From: Bacteroidales bacterium
Lineage (GTDB): Bacteria; Bacteroidota; Bacteroidia; Bacteroidales; WCHB1-69
Direction: 5' to 3'
NCBI GenBank assembly: GCA_017962845.1
Contig: JAGCUN010000031.1
Location: forward strand, 1 to 33,480
DNA length: 33,480 nucleotides
Below the pieces are notes generated by a model. The model searched no databases. It had not been told where the DNA came from and saw nothing but the letters and a program-made list of their open reading frames with translations. Shown one piece after another: positions 15,113 through 23,264 of the stretch (position 1 is the stretch's first letter; each line of letters starts with the position of its first letter). The translations under genes and the position numbers were made by a program.

Positions 15113-16714
15113 ATGGCTAAAACACTTTTACTGGGAGTTGAGGCAATTGCGCAAGGCGCACTTGACGCAGGATTGTCCGGAGTATATGCATATCCGGGAA
15201 CTCCCTCCACCGAAATCACTGAGTACATTCAGAACTCCAAACAGGCTGTGGAAGGCAATGTCCACCGCATCTGGGCAGGCAACGAGAAGACCGCCATGGA
15301 GTCGGCTGTCGGCATGTCGTACGCTGGCAAGCGCGCCATGGTCTGCATGAAGCATGTCGGTTTGAACGTGGCTGCTGACCCGTTCATGAACTCCTCCATC
15401 ACTGGCGCCAACGGCGGCCTCGTGGTGGTGGTGGCCGACGACCCGTCGATGCACTCCTCACAGGATGAGCAGGACTCCCGCTACTACGGCAAGTTCGCCC
15501 TCATCCCGGTCATGGAACCCTCCAACCAGCAGGAAGCCTACAACATGGTGTATGACGCTTTCGACCTTTCCGAGAAATATCATACCCCCGTCCTGCTGCG
15601 TGTGACCACCCGTCTGGCTCACTCCCGCGCTGGTGTGGAACGCCGCGAAGCCCGCAAACAGAACGAGCTCAACGTGTGCAGCAACCCGAAACAGTTTGTG
15701 CTGCTGCCCGCCAACGCCCGCAACCACTACCGCGCCCTGCTCGAGAAACAGCCCGACTTCGAGATGGAGTCCGAAAAATCACAATACAACCGCTACACCG
15801 ATGGCGCCGACAAGAAAATGGGTATCATCGCCTCCGGTATCGGTTACAACTATGTGATGGAGAACTACGTGGGCACCACCTGCCCCTACCCCGTACTGAA
15901 AGTTTCGCAGTACCCCGCTCCCACCAACCTCATCGCCAAAATGGTAGATGAGTGCGAGAGCGTACTGGTCGTCGAAGAAGGCTACCCGCTGATTGAGGAC
16001 CACCTCCGCGGACTGCTCAATCGTACCGGCAACATCAAGGGCCGTATGGATGGCACCCTGCCGCGCGACGGCGAGCTCAACCCGAACCTCGTGGCCAAGG
16101 CCCTCGGCCTGTCCGAAAGCTACGGCTCACCCGTTCCCTCCATCGTGGCTCCGCGTCCGCCCGCGCTCTGCAACGGCTGTCCGCATATCGACACCTACCT
16201 CGCCCTCAACGAGGCGATGAAGGAGCACGGTCCCGGCAAGGTGTTCGCCGACATCGGTTGCTACACCCTCGGCGCACTGCCGCCCTACAAGGCCATCTAC
16301 ACCACCCTCGACATGGGTGCTTCCATCACCATGGCCAAGGGTGCCGCCGACTCCGGCATGAGCCCCGTGGTGGCCGTCATCGGTGACTCCACCTTCACCC
16401 ACAGCGGTATGACCTCCCTGCTCGACTGCATCTACGAGAACACCCCCATCACGGTGATGATTCTCGACAACAGCACCACCGGTATGACCGGCGGTCAGGA
16501 CAGCCACGCACTCGGTCGTATCGGCAGCATCTGCAAAGGTCTCGGCGTGGCCGAAGAGCACATCCGCATCATCACCCCGTTGAAAAACAACCATGATGCC
16601 AACGTGCAGGTCATCAAAGAAGAGCTGGCCTATCAGGGAGTTTCCGTCATCGTGCCCACCCGCGAATGCATCCAGACCCTGAGCCGCAGAATGAAAGCCC
16701 AATCCAAAAAATAA
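15113..16714 (+). CDS. iorA: Indolepyruvate:ferredoxin oxidoreductase, alpha subunit
   Basis: A 533-residue thiamine-diphosphate enzyme subunit that, with IorB, oxidatively decarboxylates aryl 2-oxo acids such as indolepyruvate to aryl-acyl-CoA, passing electrons to ferredoxin. The N-terminal pyrimidine-binding domain shows YAYPGTPSTEITEYI and ENEKT-like GNEKTAMESAVGMSYAG. The CNGCPH motif with Cys353 and Cys356 precedes the TPP diphosphate-binding motif, Asp425 in IGDSTFTHSG through Asn453 in LDNSTTGMTGGQDSH. The protein stops at VPTRECIQTLSRRMKAQSKK and so lacks the C-terminal 2x[4Fe-4S] ferredoxin domain found in archaeal IorA of about 600 or more residues. It is the first gene of an iorA-iorB unit that supports amino-acid fermentation. 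Confidence 0.94.
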   Translation: MAKTLLLGVEAIAQGALDAGLSGVYAYPGTPSTEITEYIQNSKQAVEGNVHRIWAGNEKTAMESAVGMSYAGKRAMVCMKHVGLNVAADPFMNSSITGANGGLVVVVADDPSMHSSQDEQDSRYYGKFALIPVMEPSNQQEAYNMVYDAFDLSEKYHTPVLLRVTTRLAHSRAGVERREARKQNELNVCSNPKQFVLLPANARNHYRALLEKQPDFEMESEKSQYNRYTDGADKKMGIIASGIGYNYVMENYVGTTCPYPVLKVSQYPAPTNLIAKMVDECESVLVVEEGYPLIEDHLRGLLNRTGNIKGRMDGTLPRDGELNPNLVAKALGLSESYGSPVPSIVAPRPPALCNGCPHIDTYLALNEAMKEHGPGKVFADIGCYTLGALPPYKAIYTTLDMGASITMAKGAADSGMSPVVAVIGDSTFTHSGMTSLLDCIYENTPITVMILDNSTTGMTGGQDSHALGRIGSICKGLGVAEEHIRIITPLKNNHDANVQVIKEELAYQGVSVIVPTRECIQTLSRRMKAQSKK

Positions 16715-16719
16715 TCGTA

Positions 16720-16741
16720 GGGGCGAATAATTATTCGCCCC
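16720..16741. repeat. 22-nt perfect palindrome between iorA and iorB
   Basis: GGGGCGAATAA is followed immediately by its exact reverse complement. It begins 6 nt after the iorA stop. No T-run follows, so it is not a standard terminator. It resembles dispersed REP-like palindromes, and may stabilise or process the mRNA. Confidence 0.85.
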
Positions 16742-16757
16742 CGCAAAAAATAAAAAA

Positions 16758-16785
16758 GTAGAGACGTGCTGTAGCGCGTCTCTAC
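16758..16785. repeat. Second palindrome between iorA and iorB
   Basis: GTAGAGACGTGC (16758-16769), loop TGTA and GCGCGTCTCTAC (16774-16785) form a 12-bp stem with one G-U pair. It is followed by CATCAGG and A-rich DNA rather than a T-run. It lies 25 nt before the iorB ATG. Confidence 0.85.
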
Positions 16786-16810
16786 ATCAGGTAAAAAAAC
16801 AAAAACAACA

Positions 16811-17392
16811 ATGAAAATAGATATCATCTTAGCAGGTGTCGGCGGACAGGGAATCCTCTCCATCGCCTCCACCATCGGCGTAGCAGCCGTAAAGAAAGGT
16901 TTGTACCTGAAACAGGCCGAGGTACACGGCATGAGCCAGCGCGGCGGTGACGTGCAGTCGCATTTCCGCTTGGCCGACCACGAAATCGCTTCCGACCTCA
17001 TCCCCATGGGCAAGGCCGACATGATCATCGCTGTAGAGCCGATGGAGTCGCTTCGCTACCTCCCCTGGCTGGCTGAAGGCGGCTGGGTCATCACCAACGA
17101 CCAACCCTTCATCAACATCCCCAACTATCCCGAAGAGGCCGCTCTGAAGGCTGAACTCGACAAGCTGCCCAACAAGGTGGTCATCAACGCCGACCAGATC
17201 GCGAAGGACCTCGGCAGCGCACGTTCCGCCAACATGGTTATCCTCGGCGCCGCCGCTCCGTTCCTCAAGATGGAGTACAGCGAGATTGAGGACGCCGTGC
17301 GCACCATCTTCTCCCGCAAGGGCGATGCCGTCGTCAACACCAACCTCGCCTGCCTCAAAGCCGGCTACGAATTTGCACAGAAAAACAAATAA
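16811..17392 (+). CDS. iorB: Indolepyruvate:ferredoxin oxidoreductase, beta subunit
   Basis: A 193-residue gamma-domain subunit of the 2-oxoacid:ferredoxin oxidoreductase family that partners IorA. The N-terminal AGVGGQGILSIASTIGVAA is the family signature. QAEVHGMSQRGGDVQSHFR follows, as does the EPMESLRYLPWLAEGGWVITN segment, matching IorB in order and length. It is separated from iorA by 96 nt containing two palindromes, yet no promoter consensus is evident there, so read-through from iorA is expected. clpC follows 22 nt downstream. Confidence 0.94.
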   Translation: MKIDIILAGVGGQGILSIASTIGVAAVKKGLYLKQAEVHGMSQRGGDVQSHFRLADHEIASDLIPMGKADMIIAVEPMESLRYLPWLAEGGWVITNDQPFINIPNYPEEAALKAELDKLPNKVVINADQIAKDLGSARSANMVILGAAAPFLKMEYSEIEDAVRTIFSRKGDAVVNTNLACLKAGYEFAQKNK

Positions 17393-17414
17393 CACTACAG
17401 CCACGTCCTAATCT

Positions 17415-19958
17415 ATGGCCAATTATTCTGAAGAAATGACAAAGGTACTGGAGAGCGCCGCACAGGTGGCCCGCCAGTACCAATCTAGCCACATCGGCTG
17501 CGAACATATCTTTTACGCCATCTTGAAGTACCCCGACGATACGCTGAGCAAACAGCTGCTCGCCGACTTCGGCTTCAACATCGAGAAGGTGTGTTTCGAT
17601 TTGGAGAGTATGTTTGTGGAAAATGAAGGCGAAAGCGACGGACAGAGTCCCGAAACGCTGGCCTACAACACACAGACACAAAATCTGTTGCGCTCGGCGG
17701 AACTGCATACCCGTTCGCTGCTCTCCCCCCTGATGGAGCCGCAGTTCTTCATTTTGGCCATCCTCAAGTCGGGACCGGCCGCCAATGTTGTCCGGAGCAT
17801 CCTCAACAACTACGGCATCACCTACAACGCCTTCCTTGCCAAGCTGCGCAAGGATGACGGTCTCGGCAGCAAGCTGCGGGGCGGTTCGCGATACTCCACT
17901 CCCGACGGAGAGGACGACGATGAGGACAGCCGCTACACCCAGCGGAGAGACAAAGGGAAGGGCACGCCGCTGCTCGACAACTTCGGCAAGGACCTGACCC
18001 AGTACGCCCGCGAGGGCAAACTCGACCCGATTGTGGGGCGCGAGAAGGAGCTGGAGCGTATCGCCCAGATTCTCAGCCGCCGTAAAAAGAACAACCCCGT
18101 GCTCATCGGGGAACCGGGCGTGGGAAAGTCGGCCCTCGCCGAAGGCCTCGCCATCCGCATCAACGAGGGACGCGTGTCACGCACGCTGCTCAACAAGCGC
18201 ATCATCGCCCTCGACATGACCTCCTTAGTGGCGGGAACCAAGTACCGCGGACAGTTCGAGGAACGCATGCAGACCATCATCACCGAGCTGGAGAAAAATC
18301 CCGACATCATCCTGTTTATCGATGAGTTACACACGATGGTGGGCGCTGGCGGCGCACCGGGAAGCCTCGATGCCTCCAACATGTTCAAGCCCGCCCTCGC
18401 CAGAGGAGAGGTTCAGTGCATCGGCGCCACCACGCTCGATGAGTACCGCCAGTATATCGAAAAAGACGGTGCACTGGAACGCCGCTTCCAGAAGATTCTG
18501 CTCGAACCCACCACGCCGGAAGAAACCATCGAGATTCTCAACAACATCAAAGGGAAATATGAGGAGCACCACGGCGTGAACTACACCGACGAGGCCATCA
18601 AGGCCTGCGTGCAGCTCACCACCCGCTACGTCACCGACCGCTGTCTGCCCGACAAGGCCATCGACGCGCTCGACGAAGCCGGCGCCCGCGTGCATATCAT
18701 GAACGTGCATGTGCCGCCCGTTTTCCTTGACACCGAGAAGAAAATTGCCGACTTGGAGGCACAGAAAGAGCAGGCCAAGAAGGAGAAACGCTACATCGAA
18801 GCAGGCCAGTTCCGCGACCAGATCAAGGAGTTGCAGGAAGAACTGAAGTCCATGCGCAAAAACTGGGAGTCGGAAACCGAAGAGCTGCGCTACGAGGTGA
18901 ACGAGGAGAATGTAGCGGAGGTGGTGGCCATGATGACCGGCGTGCCGGTGCAGCGCATCGCCAAGAGCGAGAGCGAAAAACTGCTCCGCATGGCCGACGA
19001 ACTGCAAGGTAGCGTCATTGGACAGGACGATGCCATCGTGAAGATTGCCAAGGCCATCCGCCGCAACCGTGCCGGCCTCAAAGATCCCAACAAGCCCATC
19101 GGAACCTTCATCTTCCTTGGTCCCACCGGCGTCGGCAAGACCTATCTTGCCAAAGTGCTGGCCTCCTATCTTTTCGACTCGCCCGATGCCATGGTCCGTA
19201 TCGACATGAGCGAGTATATGGAGAAACATACCATCTCGCGCCTCATCGGGGCACCTCCCGGCTACGTGGGCTACGAAGAGGGCGGACAGCTCACCGAGAA
19301 GATCCGCCGTAAGCCCTATTCCATCGTTCTGCTGGATGAGGTAGAGAAGGCGCATCGGGATGTGTATAACATTATGTTACAAGTATTTGATGATGGTATG
19401 CTGACCGACGGTATGGGCCGTAAGGTCGATTTCAAAAACACCATCATCATCATGACCTCCAACGTGGGGTCGCGCGAACTCAAAGACTTCGGACAGAACC
19501 TCGGTTTCAGCACCTCCGCCACACAGGCCGGCAAGGACAAGAAAGCTCAGAAAATTCTTGAAGGCGCCCTCAAAGCCCAGTTCCCGCCCGAATTTCTCAA
19601 CCGCATCGACGATATCATCTTCTTTAATAGTTTGCAAGAAGAGGATGTGAAGAAAATCATCAAACTGGAACTCAACAAGTTGCTCCAGCGTGTCGGCATG
19701 ATGGGGCTCAACGTCACCATCACCGACAAAGCCACCGACTTCCTCGTCAAGGAGGGCTGGGACTCCAATTATGGCGCCCGTCCTCTGAAACGCGCCATCC
19801 AAAAACATGTGGAAGACATCCTCGCCGAAGAGATTCTGCAAAACGAAGGCCTCGAGGCTGCCACCCTCATCGTGGACTACGACGACCTTTCAGAAGGACT
19901 GGTGGTGAAAAAGTCGGAGATGATGCTGGAAGAGAAGGAACAGGAAGAAGAGGAATAG
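17415..19958 (+). CDS. clpC: ClpC-type AAA+ unfoldase
   Basis: An 847-residue Hsp100 ATPase that unfolds substrates and most likely feeds ClpP. The double Clp-N domain occupies about 1-145 and an acidic linker (DGEDDDEDSRYTQR) follows. The first AAA module has Walker A GEPGVGKSAL at about 233 and Walker B ILFIDELHT. A UVR-type middle segment (KKEKRYIEAGQFRDQIKELQ) lies at about 455-480, typical of ClpC and not ClpA or ClpB. The second AAA module has GPTGVGKT near 569 and VLLDEVEKAH. The Leu696-Gly-Phe698 tripeptide matches the ClpP-docking loop. The acidic C-terminus ends EEKEQEEEE. It follows iorB by 22 nt without a visible promoter, a pairing probably of convenience and not function. Confidence 0.94.
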   Translation: MANYSEEMTKVLESAAQVARQYQSSHIGCEHIFYAILKYPDDTLSKQLLADFGFNIEKVCFDLESMFVENEGESDGQSPETLAYNTQTQNLLRSAELHTRSLLSPLMEPQFFILAILKSGPAANVVRSILNNYGITYNAFLAKLRKDDGLGSKLRGGSRYSTPDGEDDDEDSRYTQRRDKGKGTPLLDNFGKDLTQYAREGKLDPIVGREKELERIAQILSRRKKNNPVLIGEPGVGKSALAEGLAIRINEGRVSRTLLNKRIIALDMTSLVAGTKYRGQFEERMQTIITELEKNPDIILFIDELHTMVGAGGAPGSLDASNMFKPALARGEVQCIGATTLDEYRQYIEKDGALERRFQKILLEPTTPEETIEILNNIKGKYEEHHGVNYTDEAIKACVQLTTRYVTDRCLPDKAIDALDEAGARVHIMNVHVPPVFLDTEKKIADLEAQKEQAKKEKRYIEAGQFRDQIKELQEELKSMRKNWESETEELRYEVNEENVAEVVAMMTGVPVQRIAKSESEKLLRMADELQGSVIGQDDAIVKIAKAIRRNRAGLKDPNKPIGTFIFLGPTGVGKTYLAKVLASYLFDSPDAMVRIDMSEYMEKHTISRLIGAPPGYVGYEEGGQLTEKIRRKPYSIVLLDEVEKAHRDVYNIMLQVFDDGMLTDGMGRKVDFKNTIIIMTSNVGSRELKDFGQNLGFSTSATQAGKDKKAQKILEGALKAQFPPEFLNRIDDIIFFNSLQEEDVKKIIKLELNKLLQRVGMMGLNVTITDKATDFLVKEGWDSNYGARPLKRAIQKHVEDILAEEILQNEGLEAATLIVDYDDLSEGLVVKKSEMMLEEKEQEEEE

Positions 19959-19977
19959 AAGCACATTCACTCAAAAT

Positions 19978-19985
19978 TATTTTTG
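19978..19985 (+). promoter_or_regulatory. Candidate -7 element for the EEP phosphoesterase gene
   Basis: TATTTTTG lies 15 nt before ATG 20001, giving a very short leader. It overlaps the in-frame upstream TTG at 19983, arguing that ATG 20001 is the real start. Confidence 0.5.
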
Positions 19986-20000
19986 CAAAAGAATAGAAAG

Positions 20001-22073
20001 ATGAAGAGAAAATACATGCTTTTATGGTTCATCTTTCTGCTCTCCGCCACCGGCTGGGGACAAGTTGCTCACGTGGTGTTCAACGGACAGTCATTGCAGC
20101 CGTATGCCGGGCAAACCGTCGTGTTCGACCAAACCCTTCATGTGGTAGGCCGCTACTATACCGATAGTTACTCCTACCTGTATCTTTCCTACGAGCGTTT
20201 GCGCCAGCCGGAAGAGTGCGCTGTGCAGGGCACGGCAGCATACGACTCGATAGCCGCAAGCCACACTACAGCCGTTATCAGTGCCCGCTGCTACAACTTG
20301 GATGTCAGCACGATACGGTTGGGAGCTACTATAGAGCAGCTGCAGGCTGTGGTGCTGAGTACAGGAGATCGCAACATCCGCATCGACGGGCCTCAAAGCT
20401 TTGAGAATAACGAGCGGCCGATGCAACGCCCCGACGTGGGTAATGCGCGACTCGTCATCTGTGAATCCAACCTCGAGTATTACTGTCCGGTATGGGACGG
20501 CACCTACGGGGCAGGCAGCGACGAGGAGTTTGAGCGACAGCACCTGAAAACGGTGAAGGCATTGGCCAACATCGATGCTGACCTTTATGCGCTGGAGGAG
20601 CTGCAGCAGGGACGCGAAGCACTCGACCAGCTTGTAGAGGGGCTGAACGCCTGTACCGCGCCGGGACGCTATGCCGCCGTGGAGGATTTCGACAGCGTGA
20701 CCAGCACCTACATCAAGGTGGGCCTGATTTACCGCACCGACAAACTGCGGCCTATGCTTCACTTGGGGCATCCGTATCACCCGGGGGCATCGAGCTACTT
20801 GATGCAGGCAGGCGACTACAAACGCGAACTGGTGCAATGCTTCGAGGAGCTGGCCACGGGCGAGCGGTTCGTGGTGTGTGTCAACCATTTCAAGTCGAAG
20901 TCGGGCGGCGACAGCACCAACAATTACTACAATGAAACCCGTGTGTCGGAGGCACAGTACCTCCTCGATTTTCTGGAAACGGAACAGAATAACAACTACT
21001 ACGGCGATGCCGACGTGCTGATTTTAGGCGACCTGAACTGCGGCACGATGGAAGAGCCAGTGCGCCTGATAGAGGAATATGGTTATGAGAATTTGATAAG
21101 CAGGTATGCGCCAGAGGGTTATAGTTACACTTTCAACGATGAGGTGGAATATCTCGACCACGCCCTTGCCAGTGCTACCCTAGCGGAACAGATCACGGGG
21201 GTTGCTCCCTACCATCTCAACGCCGACGAGCCCTACCAGCTGCATTACAACTATGGCGACGACACCACCATGTATCGCTACTCCGACCACGACCCCATCA
21301 TCATCGGCCTCACGCTGGATTCGGAGCCGGCAGAGTGCTGCGACACCCTGCATTACTTCGAGAGTTTCGCCCAGTCGATGGGCTGTTTTGAACCGGTAAA
21401 TGTGGTGGGCGACAGCTACTGGTTCGGCTATTCCAACTACCAGTGCGCCTACATGAGTGCCTATAACGCAGGGGCCAACACCGACTGGCTGATGAGTCCC
21501 ACCTTCGACCTCACCCACATGCAGTCGGCCACCCTTACCTTCGTACATACATTGGGCTATGGCACACCAGCAGCTTGGCCATCTGCCTGCAAGTTGTTGA
21601 TTTCCAAAGATTATCATGGAGATTTGAATGATGCCACATGGGCACAACTTCCCATTGCTAATTGGCCCGCCAGCAACTGGAACTGGCAGACCAACACCAT
21701 CACCATCCCTTCCAGCTACCTCGGACAGCCCGCTGTTACCTTAGCTTTCCTCTATGATGTGCCCACCGACAACAACTGTCCCACCTGGGAGATCAAGAAT
21801 GTGTCGTTCAACGCAGGCCCTACACCATCCGGCACTAATGGCGTGCAAAGCCCAACAACAGGCGATACTCCTTTCCGTGTCAGGGTCTCCAACGGAGAGT
21901 TGTTCATCGACAACTTGGCTCCATACGAGACCGTGATTTATGATATTTCTGGAAGGGTGGTAGCACGGCATGATTCCGCCTCCCAATGGGTCATTTCCCT
22001 TCCATCATCGGGTACCTATATTATCAATAATGGAGGATATTCCCAAAAAATTGTCATCACAAATTTAAAATAA
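20001..22073 (+). CDS. T9SS-exported endonuclease/exonuclease/phosphatase family protein
   Basis: A 690-residue secreted metal-dependent phosphoesterase, probably a nuclease. It has a signal peptide (MKRKYMLLWFIFLLSATGWG) and a beta-rich N-terminal domain to about residue 145. The EEP fold follows: Glu199 in ALEELQQG (metal), His296 in NHFKSKSGGD, Asp344 and Asn346 in GDLNCGT, and the catalytic Asp429-His430-Asp431 in YSDHDP. Next is a jelly-roll, choice-of-anchor-J-like domain (about 450-615), then a C-terminal type A T9SS sorting domain (VRVSNGELFIDN...IYDISGRVVAR...GTYIINNG). It is thus expected on the cell surface or outside, perhaps harvesting phosphate or nucleotides from DNA. It starts 42 nt after clpC; ACP follows by 5 nt. 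Confidence 0.9.
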   Translation: MKRKYMLLWFIFLLSATGWGQVAHVVFNGQSLQPYAGQTVVFDQTLHVVGRYYTDSYSYLYLSYERLRQPEECAVQGTAAYDSIAASHTTAVISARCYNLDVSTIRLGATIEQLQAVVLSTGDRNIRIDGPQSFENNERPMQRPDVGNARLVICESNLEYYCPVWDGTYGAGSDEEFERQHLKTVKALANIDADLYALEELQQGREALDQLVEGLNACTAPGRYAAVEDFDSVTSTYIKVGLIYRTDKLRPMLHLGHPYHPGASSYLMQAGDYKRELVQCFEELATGERFVVCVNHFKSKSGGDSTNNYYNETRVSEAQYLLDFLETEQNNNYYGDADVLILGDLNCGTMEEPVRLIEEYGYENLISRYAPEGYSYTFNDEVEYLDHALASATLAEQITGVAPYHLNADEPYQLHYNYGDDTTMYRYSDHDPIIIGLTLDSEPAECCDTLHYFESFAQSMGCFEPVNVVGDSYWFGYSNYQCAYMSAYNAGANTDWLMSPTFDLTHMQSATLTFVHTLGYGTPAAWPSACKLLISKDYHGDLNDATWAQLPIANWPASNWNWQTNTITIPSSYLGQPAVTLAFLYDVPTDNNCPTWEIKNVSFNAGPTPSGTNGVQSPTTGDTPFRVRVSNGELFIDNLAPYETVIYDISGRVVARHDSASQWVISLPSSGTYIINNGGYSQKIVITNLK

Positions 22074-22078
22074 TCAAT

Positions 22079-22321
22079 ATGAACAGAGAAGAAATTATTC
22101 GCGTAGTCAATGAATTTTTAACCGAAGAATTGGAAATCGATGCAGCCTTGCTGAAAGATGAGGCTTTGTTGAAAGAAGACCTGAAGATTGACAGTCTGGA
22201 CTTTGTAGATATTTCTGTCATCGTGGAGCGTCATTTCAAAATCAAAATCAAGCCCGAGGAGATGAAGGATGTGAAGACGCTGGTGCAGTTCTATGATTAC
22301 GTGGAAGGCAAGCTCCAATAA
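22079..22321 (+). CDS. Acyl carrier protein
   Basis: An 80-residue acidic helical protein with the phosphopantetheine site Ser39 in DSLDFVDISVIVE. It starts 5 nt after the phosphoesterase gene, and its TAA overlaps the ATG of the acyltransferase by one base (TAATG), indicating translational coupling. Because it is paired with an LpxL-like acyltransferase and not fab genes, it is more likely a dedicated carrier for a specialised acyl donor than the housekeeping AcpP, although that is inference. I leave the symbol blank for that reason. Confidence 0.92.
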   Translation: MNREEIIRVVNEFLTEELEIDAALLKDEALLKEDLKIDSLDFVDISVIVERHFKIKIKPEEMKDVKTLVQFYDYVEGKLQ

Positions 22322-23250
22322 TGGCTGAAGATTCCTCACAGAACGGTCGTCAGTGGAGCGGTAAGACGGGAGGAGGGAACTTCGGACAGCGATTTCTTTT
22401 TGCTTTTTTGAAGAAGGTGAAGGTGAAATGGCTGTACCCCGTTCTCTATCCGGTGGTGCCGTTTTATTGCATGGTCAACCACAAAGCCTTTGGCAATATT
22501 CTATGGTATTTTAGGAATATTCATGGCTTTTCACGGTGGAAGTCCTTTTGGATGGCCATCCACAACCATTTTGTCTTTGGCAAGGCAGTGTTGGATCGTT
22601 TTGCGATTTTGTCAGGAAATGGCAGTCAGTTCCGTGTGGAGGTGGAAAACAGGGAGGTGTTTGAGCATCTGCTGGGGCAGCCCGGCGGGTTCATCGTGGC
22701 CGGCTCGCACGTCGGCAACCTTGAACTGATAGGCCACTTTTTCAACCAGAACAGCAAGCCCCTCAACGTGGTGATTTTCGGCGGCGAGGGCAAGGATTTG
22801 AGCGCGAAACGAAGCCAGTCGTTCAGCAAGCACAACATCAACGACATTCCCGTTTCCGACAATCTGGACCACATCTTCCAGATCAAGACGGCGCTGGACC
22901 GCGGGGAGGTGGTGGTGCTGATTTGCGACCGCATCTTTGGCAGTTCTAAAACGCTGGAAGTCGACTTTTTAGGTCATCCGGCGAAACTGCCGTTGGGCAG
23001 TTTCCTGCTGGCCGCCCAGATGCAGGTGCCCGTGGTGCAGCTGTCGGCGGCCAAGAAACGGCACGCGCTCTATCTGGGCTATGTCAACATTCTGCCCCAG
23101 CCCGATGCTAGCATGAACCTGCGCACACGCGCCAAGTTCATCGCCGAGCAGTACGCGCAAACGCTCGGGAAAGTGCTCCGCAAACACCCCGAACAGTGGT
23201 TCAACTTCTTCGATTTCTGGGGCTGGCGCGAAAAAAAGAGAAATAGCTAA
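22321..23250 (+). CDS. LpxL/HtrB-family lysophospholipid acyltransferase
   Basis: A 309-residue inner-membrane-associated acyltransferase. The catalytic H-x4-E motif is GSHVGNLELIGHF with His130 and Glu135. Other family blocks are VVVLICDRIFGSSKTLEVDFLG, LPLGSFLLAAQMQVPVV and the C-terminal HPEQWFNFFDFWG. The N-terminal 25 residues are polar, then FLKKVKVKWLYPVLYPVVPFYCMV gives a membrane-anchoring segment. The family transfers acyl chains from ACP to lipid A or related lipids. The overlapping ACP gene supports ACP as donor. The acceptor is unknown: lipid A, an ornithine- or serine-type lipid, or another envelope lipid are all possible. It converges with the DHHW gene, with 14 nt between stops. 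Confidence 0.9.
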   Translation: MAEDSSQNGRQWSGKTGGGNFGQRFLFAFLKKVKVKWLYPVLYPVVPFYCMVNHKAFGNILWYFRNIHGFSRWKSFWMAIHNHFVFGKAVLDRFAILSGNGSQFRVEVENREVFEHLLGQPGGFIVAGSHVGNLELIGHFFNQNSKPLNVVIFGGEGKDLSAKRSQSFSKHNINDIPVSDNLDHIFQIKTALDRGEVVVLICDRIFGSSKTLEVDFLGHPAKLPLGSFLLAAQMQVPVVQLSAAKKRHALYLGYVNILPQPDASMNLRTRAKFIAEQYAQTLGKVLRKHPEQWFNFFDFWGWREKKRNS

Positions 23251-23264
23251 GACCTGCGAAAATA

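Noticed and set aside
18327..19355. 342-codon minus-strand frame inside clpC
   Set aside because: It is opposite both AAA modules of an intact ClpC and has no motif of its own.
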